A stretch of DNA of 58,870 nt. Origin: Anthropogastromicrobium aceti. Its GTDB lineage: Bacteria > Bacillota > Clostridia > Lachnospirales > Lachnospiraceae. The position numbers and the translations under genes were made by a program. Within the stretch, counting starts at the first letter, position 1. Each line of letters opens with the position of its first letter. The DNA is taken from the NCBI RefSeq assembly GCF_025567095.1, contig NZ_JAOQJH010000023.1; one strand, written 5' to 3'. Below are positions 1-8,393 of this stretch, piece after piece. The notes below the pieces were generated by a model that was not told the origin of the DNA, did no database searches, and was given only the letters and a program-made list of their open reading frames with translations.

Positions 1-1
1 G

Positions 2-292
2 GCAGACTGTACTGCAGGTGACTTGATTCCGGTATACGGAAAGGAAAGGACACATCCGGTATTCTCAGGCCGTCGTATTGAGCGAGGATTGTATCTGTGC
101 AAAGCAGGATATTGCATCAATGCGGACTGTAATGGGGCTGCCAATATCCTTCGAAAAGCGTTTCCACATGCATGGGATAAATGCAAAGATTTCCAATTTT
201 TGTCAACACCTGCTTCTGTCGGATTTGAAAGCTTAAATCCAAGCTCAGTTCCTAATAGACAGAAACAACGTGCTGCAAATAAAAAGAAATAA
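2..292 (+). CDS. tnpB: TnpB-family RNA-guided nuclease, C-terminal fragment (runs off left edge)
   Basis: The frame is open from the window edge, so this is only the last 96 residues of a larger protein. The segment GYCINADCNGAANILRK matches the end of the IS200/IS605 TnpB (OrfB) family, where the Asp of N-A-D is the third RuvC catalytic residue and lies beside the Cys-rich zinc-finger region. TnpB proteins are RNA-guided DNA nucleases that help the element persist at its donor site. No tnpA transposase is visible, so I cannot say whether the element is autonomous. The Lys-rich tail is typical. Confidence in the family is high; the element's left end lies outside the window. Confidence 0.85.
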   Translation, partial: ADCTAGDLIPVYGKERTHPVFSGRRIERGLYLCKAGYCINADCNGAANILRKAFPHAWDKCKDFQFLSTPASVGFESLNPSSVPNRQKQRAANKKK

Positions 293-345
293 GTAGTAGA
301 ACTGCGTCATCCGGACGCGCCCTGAAAGGCAGGTTGAAAAGATCC
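293..345 (+). other. Probable element 3' end / omega-RNA 3' portion after tnpB
   Basis: Directly after the tnpB stop, 297-309 reads TAGAACTGCGTCA. A near copy, TAGAACTCCGTCA, lies downstream of the other TnpB gene at the right edge (57893-57905, minus strand). In this family the 3' end of tnpB and the following bases carry the guide-RNA scaffold, so a shared motif in both places fits a scaffold element. A small hairpin (GCC-ctgaaa-GGC) follows. The exact right end of the element is not resolved. Confidence 0.4.
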
Positions 346-656
346 GGATCTAAGTATTCCAAAGGTTTCATTCGCCAATGGATAGGGGGCTTCGTGAACA
401 GTCCTTTGCATGCACGGCTAGCGATAGGCTCATTTGTCTGCGTTCGAGAGACGTAAGTAGCACGGCATCAAAAACTTTACGAACATCGGTCATAGCTTTT
501 AGTGTGTATTTTCGGAGCGAAGCTCCGCTTTTGATACCACGTCCATAGGAGCTATGCACCGCATGGGCGTGGAGACTTCATTTCAATTCTTAACTTCTTG
601 ATTTTTTTTGTGATAAGGCGTACACTTATTCTACTGATACGAAAGGTAGGTTTGTT
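346..656. other. Gene-free stretch with two hairpins between tnpB and add
   Basis: No credible gene is seen. Two stem-loops stand out: CGGAGC-gaa-GCTCCG at 513-527, and a longer imperfect one at 537-572 whose arms are CCACGTCCAT and ATGGGCGTGG. They could be subterminal hairpins of an IS200/IS605-type element or a remnant of another insertion. A Shine-Dalgarno-like AAAGGTAGG lies just ahead of the add start at 657. Confidence 0.4.
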
Positions 657-1679
657 ATGTCCACAAAAAAGATTACACTTCCAACATATTTTATTGACTT
701 ACATTTACATCTTGACGGTGCAATTACACTAGATATTGCAAAAGTACTTGCAAAACTTCAAAATCAAACGCTTCCCTCATCCTCCGATGCCGAGCTTTCT
801 AAGCTTCTTAGCATCCCTCCTGACTGCGAGGACTTAAACGAATATTTGCGCCGCTTTGATCTTCCAATCTCACTATTACAGACAAAGGAAAGCATCAGCG
901 AGGCTTTTTATCTAGTTCAAGAAAAGCTGATCGCACAAAATGTCATCTATGCAGAGCTTCGATTTGCCCCTCAATCCTTTATGCAAAGAGGCTTAAGCCA
1001 GCGCAAGGTCATTGAAGCTGCCCTTGATGGACTTTCTCGGTCTCATCTTTCTAGCAACATCATTCTCTGCTGCATGCGTGGACTGGAACGTGAAAAAGCC
1101 AATCTGGAAACAGTTCAGCTTGCAAAAGAATATCTGACAACTCACGATGGCATTACTGCACTTGACCTTGCCGGTGCAGAAGGCTTGTTTGCGACAAGCG
1201 ATTATAGAGAACTGTTTTCCCTTGCATCAAAGCTAAACGTGCCATTTACACTGCATGCCGGAGAAGCTGCCGGTGCCGACAGTGTGCGCTGTGCAATTGA
1301 GATGGGTGCCCGTCGCATTGGCCATGGTGTGCGCGCCTTTGAGGATGATGCACTTTTGTCACTTTTAAAGGGAAATCAGATTCCTCTTGAACTTTGCCCC
1401 ACCAGCAACCGCCAAACGAAGGTTGTTTCTGATATGAAGACCTATCCGCTCTCGGATTTTGTAAAGCGGGAACTGGCAGTCACCTTAAATACCGATAATC
1501 CAGCGATCTCAAGCACAACGATTGCAAATGAATTTGCCTACGCCCAGTCTCTTGGCATCACACTTGCACAGGAAGAAAAGATGCTTTTAACCGCTGTAGA
1601 TGCCGCCTTTACAGACAAGGCTACAAAAGATAAATTAAAACAGTTGCTTTGCAAATCCAATTCAATTGAATCAATTTGA
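657..1679 (+). CDS. add: Adenosine deaminase
   Basis: Converts adenosine (and deoxyadenosine) to inosine plus ammonia in purine salvage; cytosolic zinc enzyme. The 340-residue length is normal for the family. Visible motifs in order: HLHLDG near residues 16-21 (two zinc-binding His), LHAGEA near 199 (third His ligand and catalytic Glu), IGHGVR shortly after (catalytic His), and NTDNPA near 278 (zinc/substrate Asp). ATG 657 follows an AAAGGTAGG ribosome site. The gene stands alone, converging on the exporter operon to its right, and a bidirectional-looking terminator separates them. Nothing is odd in the sequence. Confidence 0.95.
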   Translation: MSTKKITLPTYFIDLHLHLDGAITLDIAKVLAKLQNQTLPSSSDAELSKLLSIPPDCEDLNEYLRRFDLPISLLQTKESISEAFYLVQEKLIAQNVIYAELRFAPQSFMQRGLSQRKVIEAALDGLSRSHLSSNIILCCMRGLEREKANLETVQLAKEYLTTHDGITALDLAGAEGLFATSDYRELFSLASKLNVPFTLHAGEAAGADSVRCAIEMGARRIGHGVRAFEDDALLSLLKGNQIPLELCPTSNRQTKVVSDMKTYPLSDFVKRELAVTLNTDNPAISSTTIANEFAYAQSLGITLAQEEKMLLTAVDAAFTDKATKDKLKQLLCKSNSIESI

Positions 1680-1689
1680 TAAAGAAAAA

Positions 1690-1737
1690 ATATCGACTTC
1701 CAATTATGATATCTAACGATTGGAAGCCGGTATTTTT
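1690..1737 (+). terminator. Intrinsic terminator after add (probably bidirectional)
   Basis: Stem arms ATCGACTTCCAAT and ATTGGAAGCCGGTAT (about 13 bp) are followed by TTTTT on the plus strand and preceded by AAAAAA, which gives a U-tract on the minus strand too. It can therefore end both add and the convergent ABC permease transcript. Confidence 0.8.
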
Positions 1738-1778
1738 CATTTTAAGTATTGTTAATATCACTTATTTACTTTTCGGTT

Positions 1779-3044
1779 TTACTCGTGTCGCAGTGCCTCA
1801 ATTGGGTTTAGATTTGCCGCTGAGATGGATGGCAGTAAACCAAAGACAACTCCAATCAATGTAGAAAATCCAACTGATACTACGATGGATGTACCATTGA
1901 TTGCAACTGGTGTAGATGACATCTTCGAAATCACCTCTGCCAGCCCGATTCCTGCTGCTACACCGAGTAAACCTCCCATACTGGTAAGGATTGCCGCTTC
2001 GGTTAAAAACTGTCCGAGGATTCTGCCCTTCTTGGCTCCGATTGCCTTCTTTAAACCAATCTCCTTTGTACGCTCTGTAACAGAGACAAGCATGATATTC
2101 ATGACACCAATTCCTCCGACAAGAAGGGAGATGCAGGCAACCCAGATTAACATGCTGTTAGTAGAGCTTTGCATATCCTGCAACTGCTTTGCCTGCTGCA
2201 TCAGATCCTCTGAGCGATATGTAATACTTGAATCAGACACATTCATGTTCTGGTTCATAATATTTGCTGCAGCCTTTCCTGCTGCCGCCATCTCATCTGC
2301 TCCGCTTGCCTGCAAAACAAGGTTCTGTGCTTCATCAAACTTATAGATTGTTCCCCATACGCCCTTTGGAATATAGATATTACCACTTGAGGAACCACCC
2401 TGATAATATGTCCAGTATTCTTCCTCTGAGTTTATAACAAGCTCACTTTGACCAACCTGCGTACATACACCCACTACTGTAAATGGTTCTCCATATATCT
2501 CAATTGTTTTTCCAATTGGATCTTCATCTGGAAACAATGTACGCAAAACTGACTCATCGATAACTGCCACCTGACGCTTTTTTTTGCTGTCCTCCTGAAT
2601 AATTTCACGCCCCTGCATTATCTGATAGCCTGCCGTGCCAAAATAGTATTGATCAATGCCAAGCACCGTACAGCTGCTTAACGACTGATTATTATAAAAA
2701 ACAACACTATTATACTCGGAACGCACCTGATAAAATGCAGCACGCAGCACGTTTGGAATTTGCAGAATCTCCTGACGCGTATCCTCATCAAAGAGCGGCA
2801 CACCCTCTGGTGATGGACTCCATGTGCTGATCTCATATGTGTAATCATCCTGTGACAGCTGAACCTTTACCGTATGACGATTATTGCCCATCATGTTCTG
2901 CTTGATTAATTCATTTGTTCCTTCAATGGTAGAAACAATAGCAATAATGGCTGCAATACCGATGATAATGCCAAGCATTGTCAGAAACGAACGCAGTTTA
3001 TGTGACCAGATTCCCTGAAAGGATAATCGTATATTTTCAAACAT
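1779..3044 (-). CDS. MacB-like ABC transporter permease
   Basis: Membrane subunit of a MacB/LolCDE-type (FtsX-fold) ABC exporter, 421 residues. The N-terminal segment SHKLRSFLTMLGIIIGIAA is the classic first helix of this family (about residues 14-36). A large extracytoplasmic MacB_PCD-like domain follows, then the conserved stretch ERTKEIGLKKAIGAKKG leading the last three helices, and the end EALRHE typical of MacB permeases. Its ATG abuts the stop of the adaptor gene (TAA then ATG with no gap), so the two are translationally coupled. Last gene of a four-gene leftward operon. The substrate is unknown; peptides or antimicrobials are usual for this class. Confidence 0.92.
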   Translation of the reverse strand: MFENIRLSFQGIWSHKLRSFLTMLGIIIGIAAIIAIVSTIEGTNELIKQNMMGNNRHTVKVQLSQDDYTYEISTWSPSPEGVPLFDEDTRQEILQIPNVLRAAFYQVRSEYNSVVFYNNQSLSSCTVLGIDQYYFGTAGYQIMQGREIIQEDSKKKRQVAVIDESVLRTLFPDEDPIGKTIEIYGEPFTVVGVCTQVGQSELVINSEEEYWTYYQGGSSSGNIYIPKGVWGTIYKFDEAQNLVLQASGADEMAAAGKAAANIMNQNMNVSDSSITYRSEDLMQQAKQLQDMQSSTNSMLIWVACISLLVGGIGVMNIMLVSVTERTKEIGLKKAIGAKKGRILGQFLTEAAILTSMGGLLGVAAGIGLAEVISKMSSTPVAINGTSIVVSVGFSTLIGVVFGLLPSISAANLNPIEALRHE

Positions 3045-5681
3045 TTACTGATCCACCTCCCCATCATCTGCCATGCTTTCATTGTACATCATGCCATCAT
3101 CTGCCATACTTGCATCATACATCATTCCATTGTCATACATGCTTGCATCCATATCTGGATTCATACCTGGATCCATCTGTCCATTGCTGTCATCACCATA
3201 CTCACTTGTCGTCTTAACACCTTCCTTTACAGTCTTTCCAAATGGTACTGCAATCATATCATCATTTGTTAATCCTGATTTGATCTGGTAATAGCTGCCA
3301 TACAGACTCTTTCCAATCGTGACATAGCGCTTTTCAAGAAGACCAGTCTGTTGATTTCTCGCATACACAAAGTATCGATTATCTTCCTTCTTTACATACA
3401 TCTGACTTATATAAAGAGAATCAGCATCACCCTGAGTCGTCAGGCTGATATCAACATAAGCGCCATTTGTAAGTCCCTTTCCATCCTCTGGCGTAATATA
3501 TGCTACAAACGGATAATATGAAAGATTTGGATTCTGTGAACCGCCCATCGTATTTGTAGTTGGATACTCAGAAACCTCTGTGACTACCGCTGTACAGAAA
3601 ATTGATGAATCATTCACCCAGCTGTTGCATGAAATCTCCATTCCCGGCACAAAAGTATCAAGAAGATCCTCTGTGACTGTTCCCTGAACGTAATATCCTT
3701 CGCCTCCGTTAATAACGGCAAACGGCTCAGAATAATCAATATCATCCATATTTTGCAGTTCTTCTACTGTTCCCTTTACGGTACTGCAGATAGTTGCGCT
3801 TTTTGCCAGCTCTTTCTGCTGCTTTGCATATTCAAGCTCTAACTTTCTGCGCTCCAAATCCATATCACGCAGACTCTCCTTCTGAGACTGAATCTCCTTC
3901 GCAAGTTCTTCTGCTGTGTAGCCGCTAAAATCCTCATTCTGGAATGTTGGAAGTGAGATATCGGCTGGTGCTGATCCATTGCTGTCATCATCTCCGCTGC
4001 CAGCTGCCGTCAGTGCATGACGTACAGATGCTGTTGCCAACATTGCCGTGCGCTCCTCTGTGATATTATATGCGCTCTGTGTGCCAGACTCTGTCGATGG
4101 CTCTGAAGATGGAATTGTTGGCTGCACATAATTAGGATTTGCCTCTGTCTTTGTTGCACCGCATACACTGCACTGGTAATAATTCCACGGACTTGTCGTG
4201 CCGCCATCATAATACAATACATACTGATGTGCATTCGGATCTGGGTCAGTCTGCTGCGTTTCAATCACACCACATACTGAACACTGTCTAACAAGATATC
4301 CTTTTGTCACACATGTTGCAGGGTTATTTACAATATCTACAAATACATGATCTGCCTTTTCACCCTCCTGCACAATGTAGCCATCACCGCATCCGTCGCA
4401 ACGATATGTTACAATTGACGGCGACAAACATGTGGCCTCTGTGCGGCTTTCTTCTATATAATTATGTGTATGAATAATCGGCTTATCATCCTCAGAAAGA
4501 ATCATCTTTGATAAATCAAGATCATACGCCGGCATTCCACTCTCATTATAAAAACGAATTGTTGCATATTTTTTCTCACTTACAAGCTTACGGATCAGTG
4601 CATTATCAAGCTTTGCATCAGCACCGCAAAGGAACAAATATGGTGACTGTTCGCTTCCATCACCGCTTGCTGCCTGCTCTATTTTTGTAATTTCTTTTCC
4701 AATCAGCTGTTCTCCATTTGCGCCTGTCGGATCAGGTGCCGTGGTCGGTTCTGGCGTTGATTCCTCACTTGGCTGCGTACTCGGATTTTCTGAGCTTGAC
4801 TGCTCTGTACTAGATTCCTCTGTGCTTGACAGATCTTGACTTGACTGCTCCGCAGACGATTCTGAAGATGAGCTTTGAGATGGACTTTCCGAGGACGGCT
4901 CAGTACCTGTCGGCTGCTCTGCACTTGTCTGCTCACCGCTCGACTCCTCCGGCTTTGTTGGCTCTTCACTGCTTGATTCCTGTGATGAGGTCGGCTGCTC
5001 AGAAGAACTCTCCTGTGTTGAAGAACTTTCCTGTGCAGAGGAACTCTCTTTTTCACTTGAGCTCTCTTCCTCACTTGAGCTCTCCTCTTCGGATGAGCTC
5101 TCTTCTTCACTTGAGCTCTCCTCTTCGGATGAGCTCTCTTCTTCACTTGAGCTCTCTTCTTCGGATGAACTTTCTTCCTCACTTGAGCTTTCTTCTTCGG
5201 ATGAACTCTCCGTTGGCTCTTCCCAACCCGGATCCCAGCCTGGATCCCAGCCTGGATCAAAATCGCCCGGATTAAACGGTGCTGCCGGTGTCGTCTTCTG
5301 CAATTTGTCTAACCGTTTAAAACCATCTGAAATCTCAAGGACCTTTTTCTGAATCTGAATATCAAGATCCTGCAAATTCAAATTATCCATTGTTGTGTCC
5401 ATCTTTAAAATAGGATCACCAATATTTACCTTGTCGCCTTTTTTCACTAAGACCTCTGAAATTTTCTGTGAGGTCGTAACACTTATTTGCTGGCGCTGAT
5501 TATTGACAACCTGTCCATACATATACATATCGGAACCATAATCGGATGTCGATATGCTGCTGACAGGAACAACTTTTACATATGTATTTGCCTGCTTATT
5601 TTTCTGATACACATATACACCGGCTCCGCAGCTTCCTACTATCAGCGAAGGTACCAGAATATAAACTGCTAATTTTTTCAT
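3045..5681 (-). CDS. Large membrane-fusion adaptor with Ser/Glu repeats and zinc-ribbon-like inserts
   Basis: HlyD/RND-type adaptor subunit for the downstream permease, about 878 residues against roughly 400 for the family. An N-terminal anchor (KKLAVYILVPSLIVG) precedes a barrel-sandwich half containing VLVKKGDKVNIGDPILKMD, and the matching half and beta-barrel return after about residue 600 with a coiled-coil piece. Between them lie a DPGW repeat, a long run of ESSSEE repeats, more Ser/Thr/Pro/Glu low complexity, then three Cys-pair units (CDGCG, CSVCG, CSVCG) with His nearby, like Cys-rich domains of Clostridial surface proteins. The tail is rich in Met/Asp (DNGMMYDAS and similar). I chose the second ATG (5681): GGAGGG sits 4 bases before it and overlaps the upstream ATG at 5693. 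Confidence 0.85.
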   Translation of the reverse strand: MKKLAVYILVPSLIVGSCGAGVYVYQKNKQANTYVKVVPVSSISTSDYGSDMYMYGQVVNNQRQQISVTTSQKISEVLVKKGDKVNIGDPILKMDTTMDNLNLQDLDIQIQKKVLEISDGFKRLDKLQKTTPAAPFNPGDFDPGWDPGWDPGWEEPTESSSEEESSSEEESSSEEESSSEEESSSEEESSSEEESSSEEESSSEEESSSEKESSSAQESSSTQESSSEQPTSSQESSSEEPTKPEESSGEQTSAEQPTGTEPSSESPSQSSSSESSAEQSSQDLSSTEESSTEQSSSENPSTQPSEESTPEPTTAPDPTGANGEQLIGKEITKIEQAASGDGSEQSPYLFLCGADAKLDNALIRKLVSEKKYATIRFYNESGMPAYDLDLSKMILSEDDKPIIHTHNYIEESRTEATCLSPSIVTYRCDGCGDGYIVQEGEKADHVFVDIVNNPATCVTKGYLVRQCSVCGVIETQQTDPDPNAHQYVLYYDGGTTSPWNYYQCSVCGATKTEANPNYVQPTIPSSEPSTESGTQSAYNITEERTAMLATASVRHALTAAGSGDDDSNGSAPADISLPTFQNEDFSGYTAEELAKEIQSQKESLRDMDLERRKLELEYAKQQKELAKSATICSTVKGTVEELQNMDDIDYSEPFAVINGGEGYYVQGTVTEDLLDTFVPGMEISCNSWVNDSSIFCTAVVTEVSEYPTTNTMGGSQNPNLSYYPFVAYITPEDGKGLTNGAYVDISLTTQGDADSLYISQMYVKKEDNRYFVYARNQQTGLLEKRYVTIGKSLYGSYYQIKSGLTNDDMIAVPFGKTVKEGVKTTSEYGDDSNGQMDPGMNPDMDASMYDNGMMYDASMADDGMMYNESMADDGEVDQ
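5041..5218 (-). repeat. In-frame tandem repeat encoding ESSSEE units
   Basis: Short near-identical units alternating CTCTTCTTCACTTGAG and CTCCTCTTCGGATGAG (as read on the plus strand) encode at least eight successive ESSSEE blocks within the adaptor. Third-position differences between units show both recent duplication and drift. Copy number is likely variable between strains. A shorter DPGW repeat lies next to it at about 5221-5262. Confidence 0.9.
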
Positions 5682-5733
5682 ACTGCCCTCCATTTACAAT
5701 ATCTTATGATGTTACACACGAATTGTTCCGTTG

Positions 5734-6396
5734 CTATGCAATCTGTCCATCGCGGATGTGAATGACACGCTGCGCATGTGATGCAATTTCTGAATCATGT
5801 GTAATCATAATAATTGTTACACCTTCCTCGTGAAGACTCTGAAAAAGCTCCATAATCTGTGCACCAGACTTGGAATCAAGCGCACCCGTTGGCTCATCCG
5901 CAAGCAAAATTTTGGGATGATTGGAAATGGCTCTTGCAATAGCTACTCTCTGACACTGTCCACCTGACAGCTGTGTCGGTTTATAATTCATACGATCTTC
6001 CAGTCCGACACGCTTTAGCGCCTGCGCGGCAATCTCCTTTCTCTTTCGCTTTGGTATTCCCGCATATGTCAACGGAAGACACACATTTTCAAGTGCCGTC
6101 TGCTTCATCATCAAAAAGAAACTCTGAAATACAAATCCAATCGTATTTAAACGCACAGTTGAAAGTGCATTGTCTTTATATTTTAAAATGTCCTTTCCAT
6201 CCAGATAAAAGCTTCCTGAAGTTGGCTTATCTAAGCATCCGATAATGTTCATTAATGTTGATTTTCCGGAACCTGACGGTCCCATGATTGCCACATACTC
6301 GCCTTCCTCTACACTAAAATTGACATTTTTTAAGACGGGCATTTCCTGCTTTCCCTGAAAATAACTTTTATTTATATCTTTTAGCTCTAACAGCAT
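5734..6396 (-). CDS. MacB-type ABC transporter ATP-binding protein
   Basis: Cytosolic ATPase subunit that drives the exporter of this operon, 220 residues, the usual size for LolD/MacB ATPases. Visible motifs: Walker A GPSGSGKST near residue 39-47, Q-loop FVFQSFFLM, signature LSGGQCQRVAIARA, Walker B ILLADEPTGALD and the H-loop ITHD. Lies 13 bases after the first adaptor gene and 52 bases before the start of the second, so one ATPase is shared by a set with two adaptors and one permease. Confidence 0.96.
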   Translation of the reverse strand: MLLELKDINKSYFQGKQEMPVLKNVNFSVEEGEYVAIMGPSGSGKSTLMNIIGCLDKPTSGSFYLDGKDILKYKDNALSTVRLNTIGFVFQSFFLMMKQTALENVCLPLTYAGIPKRKRKEIAAQALKRVGLEDRMNYKPTQLSGGQCQRVAIARAISNHPKILLADEPTGALDSKSGAQIMELFQSLHEEGVTIIMITHDSEIASHAQRVIHIRDGQIA

Positions 6397-6409
6397 ACTG
6401 CCTGCCCCC

Positions 6410-7666
6410 TTACTCCATCACATTCATCACACCAGCATTTCCTGCATCACCCTGATTTTCACCATTCTCCATGCTATCTGGCAAAACAGCCTCCATACCT
6501 TCCTGTGTAAGCTCATCCGGAAAAGCAATGTAGTCATTCTCTGTCAGTCCATCAAGAATCTGGTACTCAAGCATTTCCTCATCAATCTCTCCAACACTTA
6601 TCTCTTTCTTGCATACCTTTTGATTGTCATCACAGCTCCACACATAGTAAGTATTTGTCTCATCATCTGATACTACATAGTAGTTTGGAATCCAAAGACC
6701 TGTCTTTTCCTCTGTTTCTCCAGTATCCTCCTCCATGATTACATGCTGTCCAAGCATCAGATCCATTGCCTCATTGACAGTCACATAGAAGTGATACTTG
6801 CTGCTCTCTGCTGAGGAATCAGAATAACCGTTATTATTATTATTATCTGTTGCCGGCTCTGTCTCTATTTTGCTTACAACACCAGTATATATCTTATCCT
6901 CATCAGCTCTTGGACGAATTACCATCTGCTCACCCACATATAAGCTGTAAATATTCATTTCATTGCAGGTTCCCTTAATTCTGTAATCACCAGTAGCCAG
7001 AATTGTCATAAATGCATTTGAACCAGAAGAACCATAATTATATGAATCACCGCTGCCTGATGAATCAGAATTGATACTTTTTACAATACCGTCAATATCT
7101 GAATAGACAACTGCATTATCAACATTTTTCTCCAACTGTGCACGCTCTAGCTGCTTGACACTGATATTATATTCCTGCTTATGAATTGAATTTTGTGCTG
7201 AAAGAATCTGAAGATTATACGCCTGCTTCTCAGACTCCTTTGCCTTAGATGCCTGAACATTCAGCTCATTTAACTGCTGGTTCATCGTCTGGAGTGTATT
7301 ATTCATCTCCTCTAATTCCAGATCAGCCTCCTGAATCTTTTGCTTCATTGCCTCAACATCATAGGAAAACAGAGGATCACCCTTTTTCACTTCATCGCCA
7401 ACTTCTACAAAAGTCTCCTTGAGCTGCTTATCAGAATCAAGCTTGATATCCTTTGACTCCTGCGGATCTACAACACCGACAAGGCGCGTCTTTATGCCAA
7501 GTGCACCCTGATCCATAATGTCAGACACCTTGCTCATATAAACAGATCCTTCTGCAGACTCTGCAGATGCCGATTTTTCCTGAGTATAATAATTTTTATA
7601 ATAATACAAGCCGCCGCCTGCCGCAGCAATTAAAACAAGACCGATTAAAACGGTTCTTTTTCTCAT
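6410..7666 (-). CDS. HlyD/RND-type periplasmic-adaptor-like protein
   Basis: First gene of the exporter operon; a membrane-anchored adaptor of normal size (about 418 residues). It has an N-terminal anchor (RKRTVLIGLVLIAAAGGGL), a lipoyl-like half ETFVEVGDEVKKGDPLFSYD, a coiled-coil hairpin (Gln/Glu-rich, about residues 105-175), the second lipoyl half, a barrel domain, and the end motif GLTENDYIAFPDEL. The longest frame begins with TTG at 7687; I prefer the internal ATG at 7666 (or 7675) because an AAGGGATGG ribosome site lies just upstream. A Gly/Ser/Asn-rich loop (SGSGDSYNYGSSGS) sits in the middle. In monoderms such adaptors work with MacB-like exporters. Confidence 0.88.
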   Translation of the reverse strand: MRKRTVLIGLVLIAAAGGGLYYYKNYYTQEKSASAESAEGSVYMSKVSDIMDQGALGIKTRLVGVVDPQESKDIKLDSDKQLKETFVEVGDEVKKGDPLFSYDVEAMKQKIQEADLELEEMNNTLQTMNQQLNELNVQASKAKESEKQAYNLQILSAQNSIHKQEYNISVKQLERAQLEKNVDNAVVYSDIDGIVKSINSDSSGSGDSYNYGSSGSNAFMTILATGDYRIKGTCNEMNIYSLYVGEQMVIRPRADEDKIYTGVVSKIETEPATDNNNNNGYSDSSAESSKYHFYVTVNEAMDLMLGQHVIMEEDTGETEEKTGLWIPNYYVVSDDETNTYYVWSCDDNQKVCKKEISVGEIDEEMLEYQILDGLTENDYIAFPDELTQEGMEAVLPDSMENGENQGDAGNAGVMNVME

Positions 7667-7711
7667 ACTTTCCATCCCTTCCCGCAATGCGGTTTGTTGT
7701 TCTTTTTTTAA

Positions 7712-7740
7712 TTTAGATACAGTATATCACTTTCTGACAA
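7712..7740 (-). promoter_or_regulatory. Candidate promoter of the exporter operon with ATACTGTAT palindrome
   Basis: On the minus strand TTGTCA (7735-7740) and TCTAAA (7712-7717) are spaced by 17 bases. The 9-base palindrome ATACTGTAT (7717-7725) lies between them and touches the -10. The same palindrome overlaps the -10 of the second exporter operon (15872-15880). An operator for the nearby BlaI-like repressor is possible but unproven. Confidence 0.4.
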
Positions 7741-7814
7741 TATTTAAAAGTGTTCAATTCTTACGATAAATTTAAAATGTAATTTCAGTTATTAACTTTT
7801 CTTTAAGGCAAAAA

Positions 7815-7867
7815 CCAAGAAAGGCCAAAACCTCATTCAAAGCGAAAGAAAGGTTTTGACCTTTTGG
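7815..7867. repeat. Inverted repeat between exporter operon and BlaI-like gene
   Basis: Arms CCAAGAAAGGCCAAAACCT (7815-7833) and AGGTTTTGACCTTTTGG (7851-7867) can fold into a stem of about 16 pairs with a bulge. Read on the minus strand it is followed by TTTTT, like a terminator, yet no minus-strand gene lies upstream. It may insulate the exporter promoter or be a small mobile palindrome. Confidence 0.6.
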
Positions 7868-7966
7868 CAGTTTTGTATTATGATAAAAGAGATTAGAAAA
7901 ATTACATTTTGATTTTTTGATTTCAAATAATTTTAAATAAAATCTATACTCGAAAAGGAGTTCTCT

Positions 7967-8374
7967 ATGGCAGCATCAAAAAATTTGTCCAAAAAAGAAA
8001 TTGAGATTCTCTCAATTCTCGCTCATGCCGAAAATCCAATGACGATCTCCGATATTGTTGCAACAAACAGCGCATACACCACCAATATCGTTCAACCAAT
8101 CATTCATAAGCTCTCTGATTTGGGACTCGTTGAGGTCGACTCCATTGTTTTCCGCAAAAAGTCCTTCGCCAGAGCATTTCGCATTGCCGATAATTCCAAA
8201 AATGTCCTGAGCGGCATGTTCTTGGAGGAGTACCAGTCCTTTCGACAGCTTTTTGCAGACAGCTATCTTCTCGCTCCCCTTGTGGAATCCGAGCTAAAAA
8301 ATCCACAAGATTCCCAGGCAGAAATTGAGCGTTTGGAAAAGATTTTGGAAGCTGCCAAAAATAAGCTGCGTTGA
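7967..8374 (+). CDS. BlaI/MecI-like winged-helix transcriptional repressor
   Basis: A 135-residue DNA-binding protein. The opening KNLSKKEIEILSILAHAENPMTISDIV followed by a recognition helix segment (TTNIVQPIIHKLSDLGLVEV) fits the penicillinase-repressor/winged-helix fold, and the charged, Leu-rich C-terminus is suited to dimerisation. Such proteins repress exporter or resistance genes and are usually released by proteolysis triggered by a BlaR1-type M56 membrane protease; a candidate partner lies at 10984-12138. Ribosome site AAAGGAG is 7 bases before ATG. Transcribed away from the exporter operon. The family call is fairly sure; a MarR-like assignment is the alternative. Confidence 0.75.
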   Translation: MAASKNLSKKEIEILSILAHAENPMTISDIVATNSAYTTNIVQPIIHKLSDLGLVEVDSIVFRKKSFARAFRIADNSKNVLSGMFLEEYQSFRQLFADSYLLAPLVESELKNPQDSQAEIERLEKILEAAKNKLR

Positions 8375-8393
8375 TTCTGTTATATTGATTCTG

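Noticed and set aside
1825..2346. 173-codon plus-strand frame
   Set aside because: Antisense shadow of the MacB-like permease, with no start context of its own.
5041..5218. Possible CRISPR array
   Set aside because: Repeats are contiguous, in frame, and without unique spacers; they encode ESSSEE units. No CRISPR array or cas gene is seen anywhere in the window.
4703..5275. Long frames on both strands in the Ser/Glu repeat region (185 and 149 codons)
   Set aside because: They are low-complexity shadows of the adaptor's tandem repeat in other frames (Arg/Lys/Gln or Leu/Ser runs).
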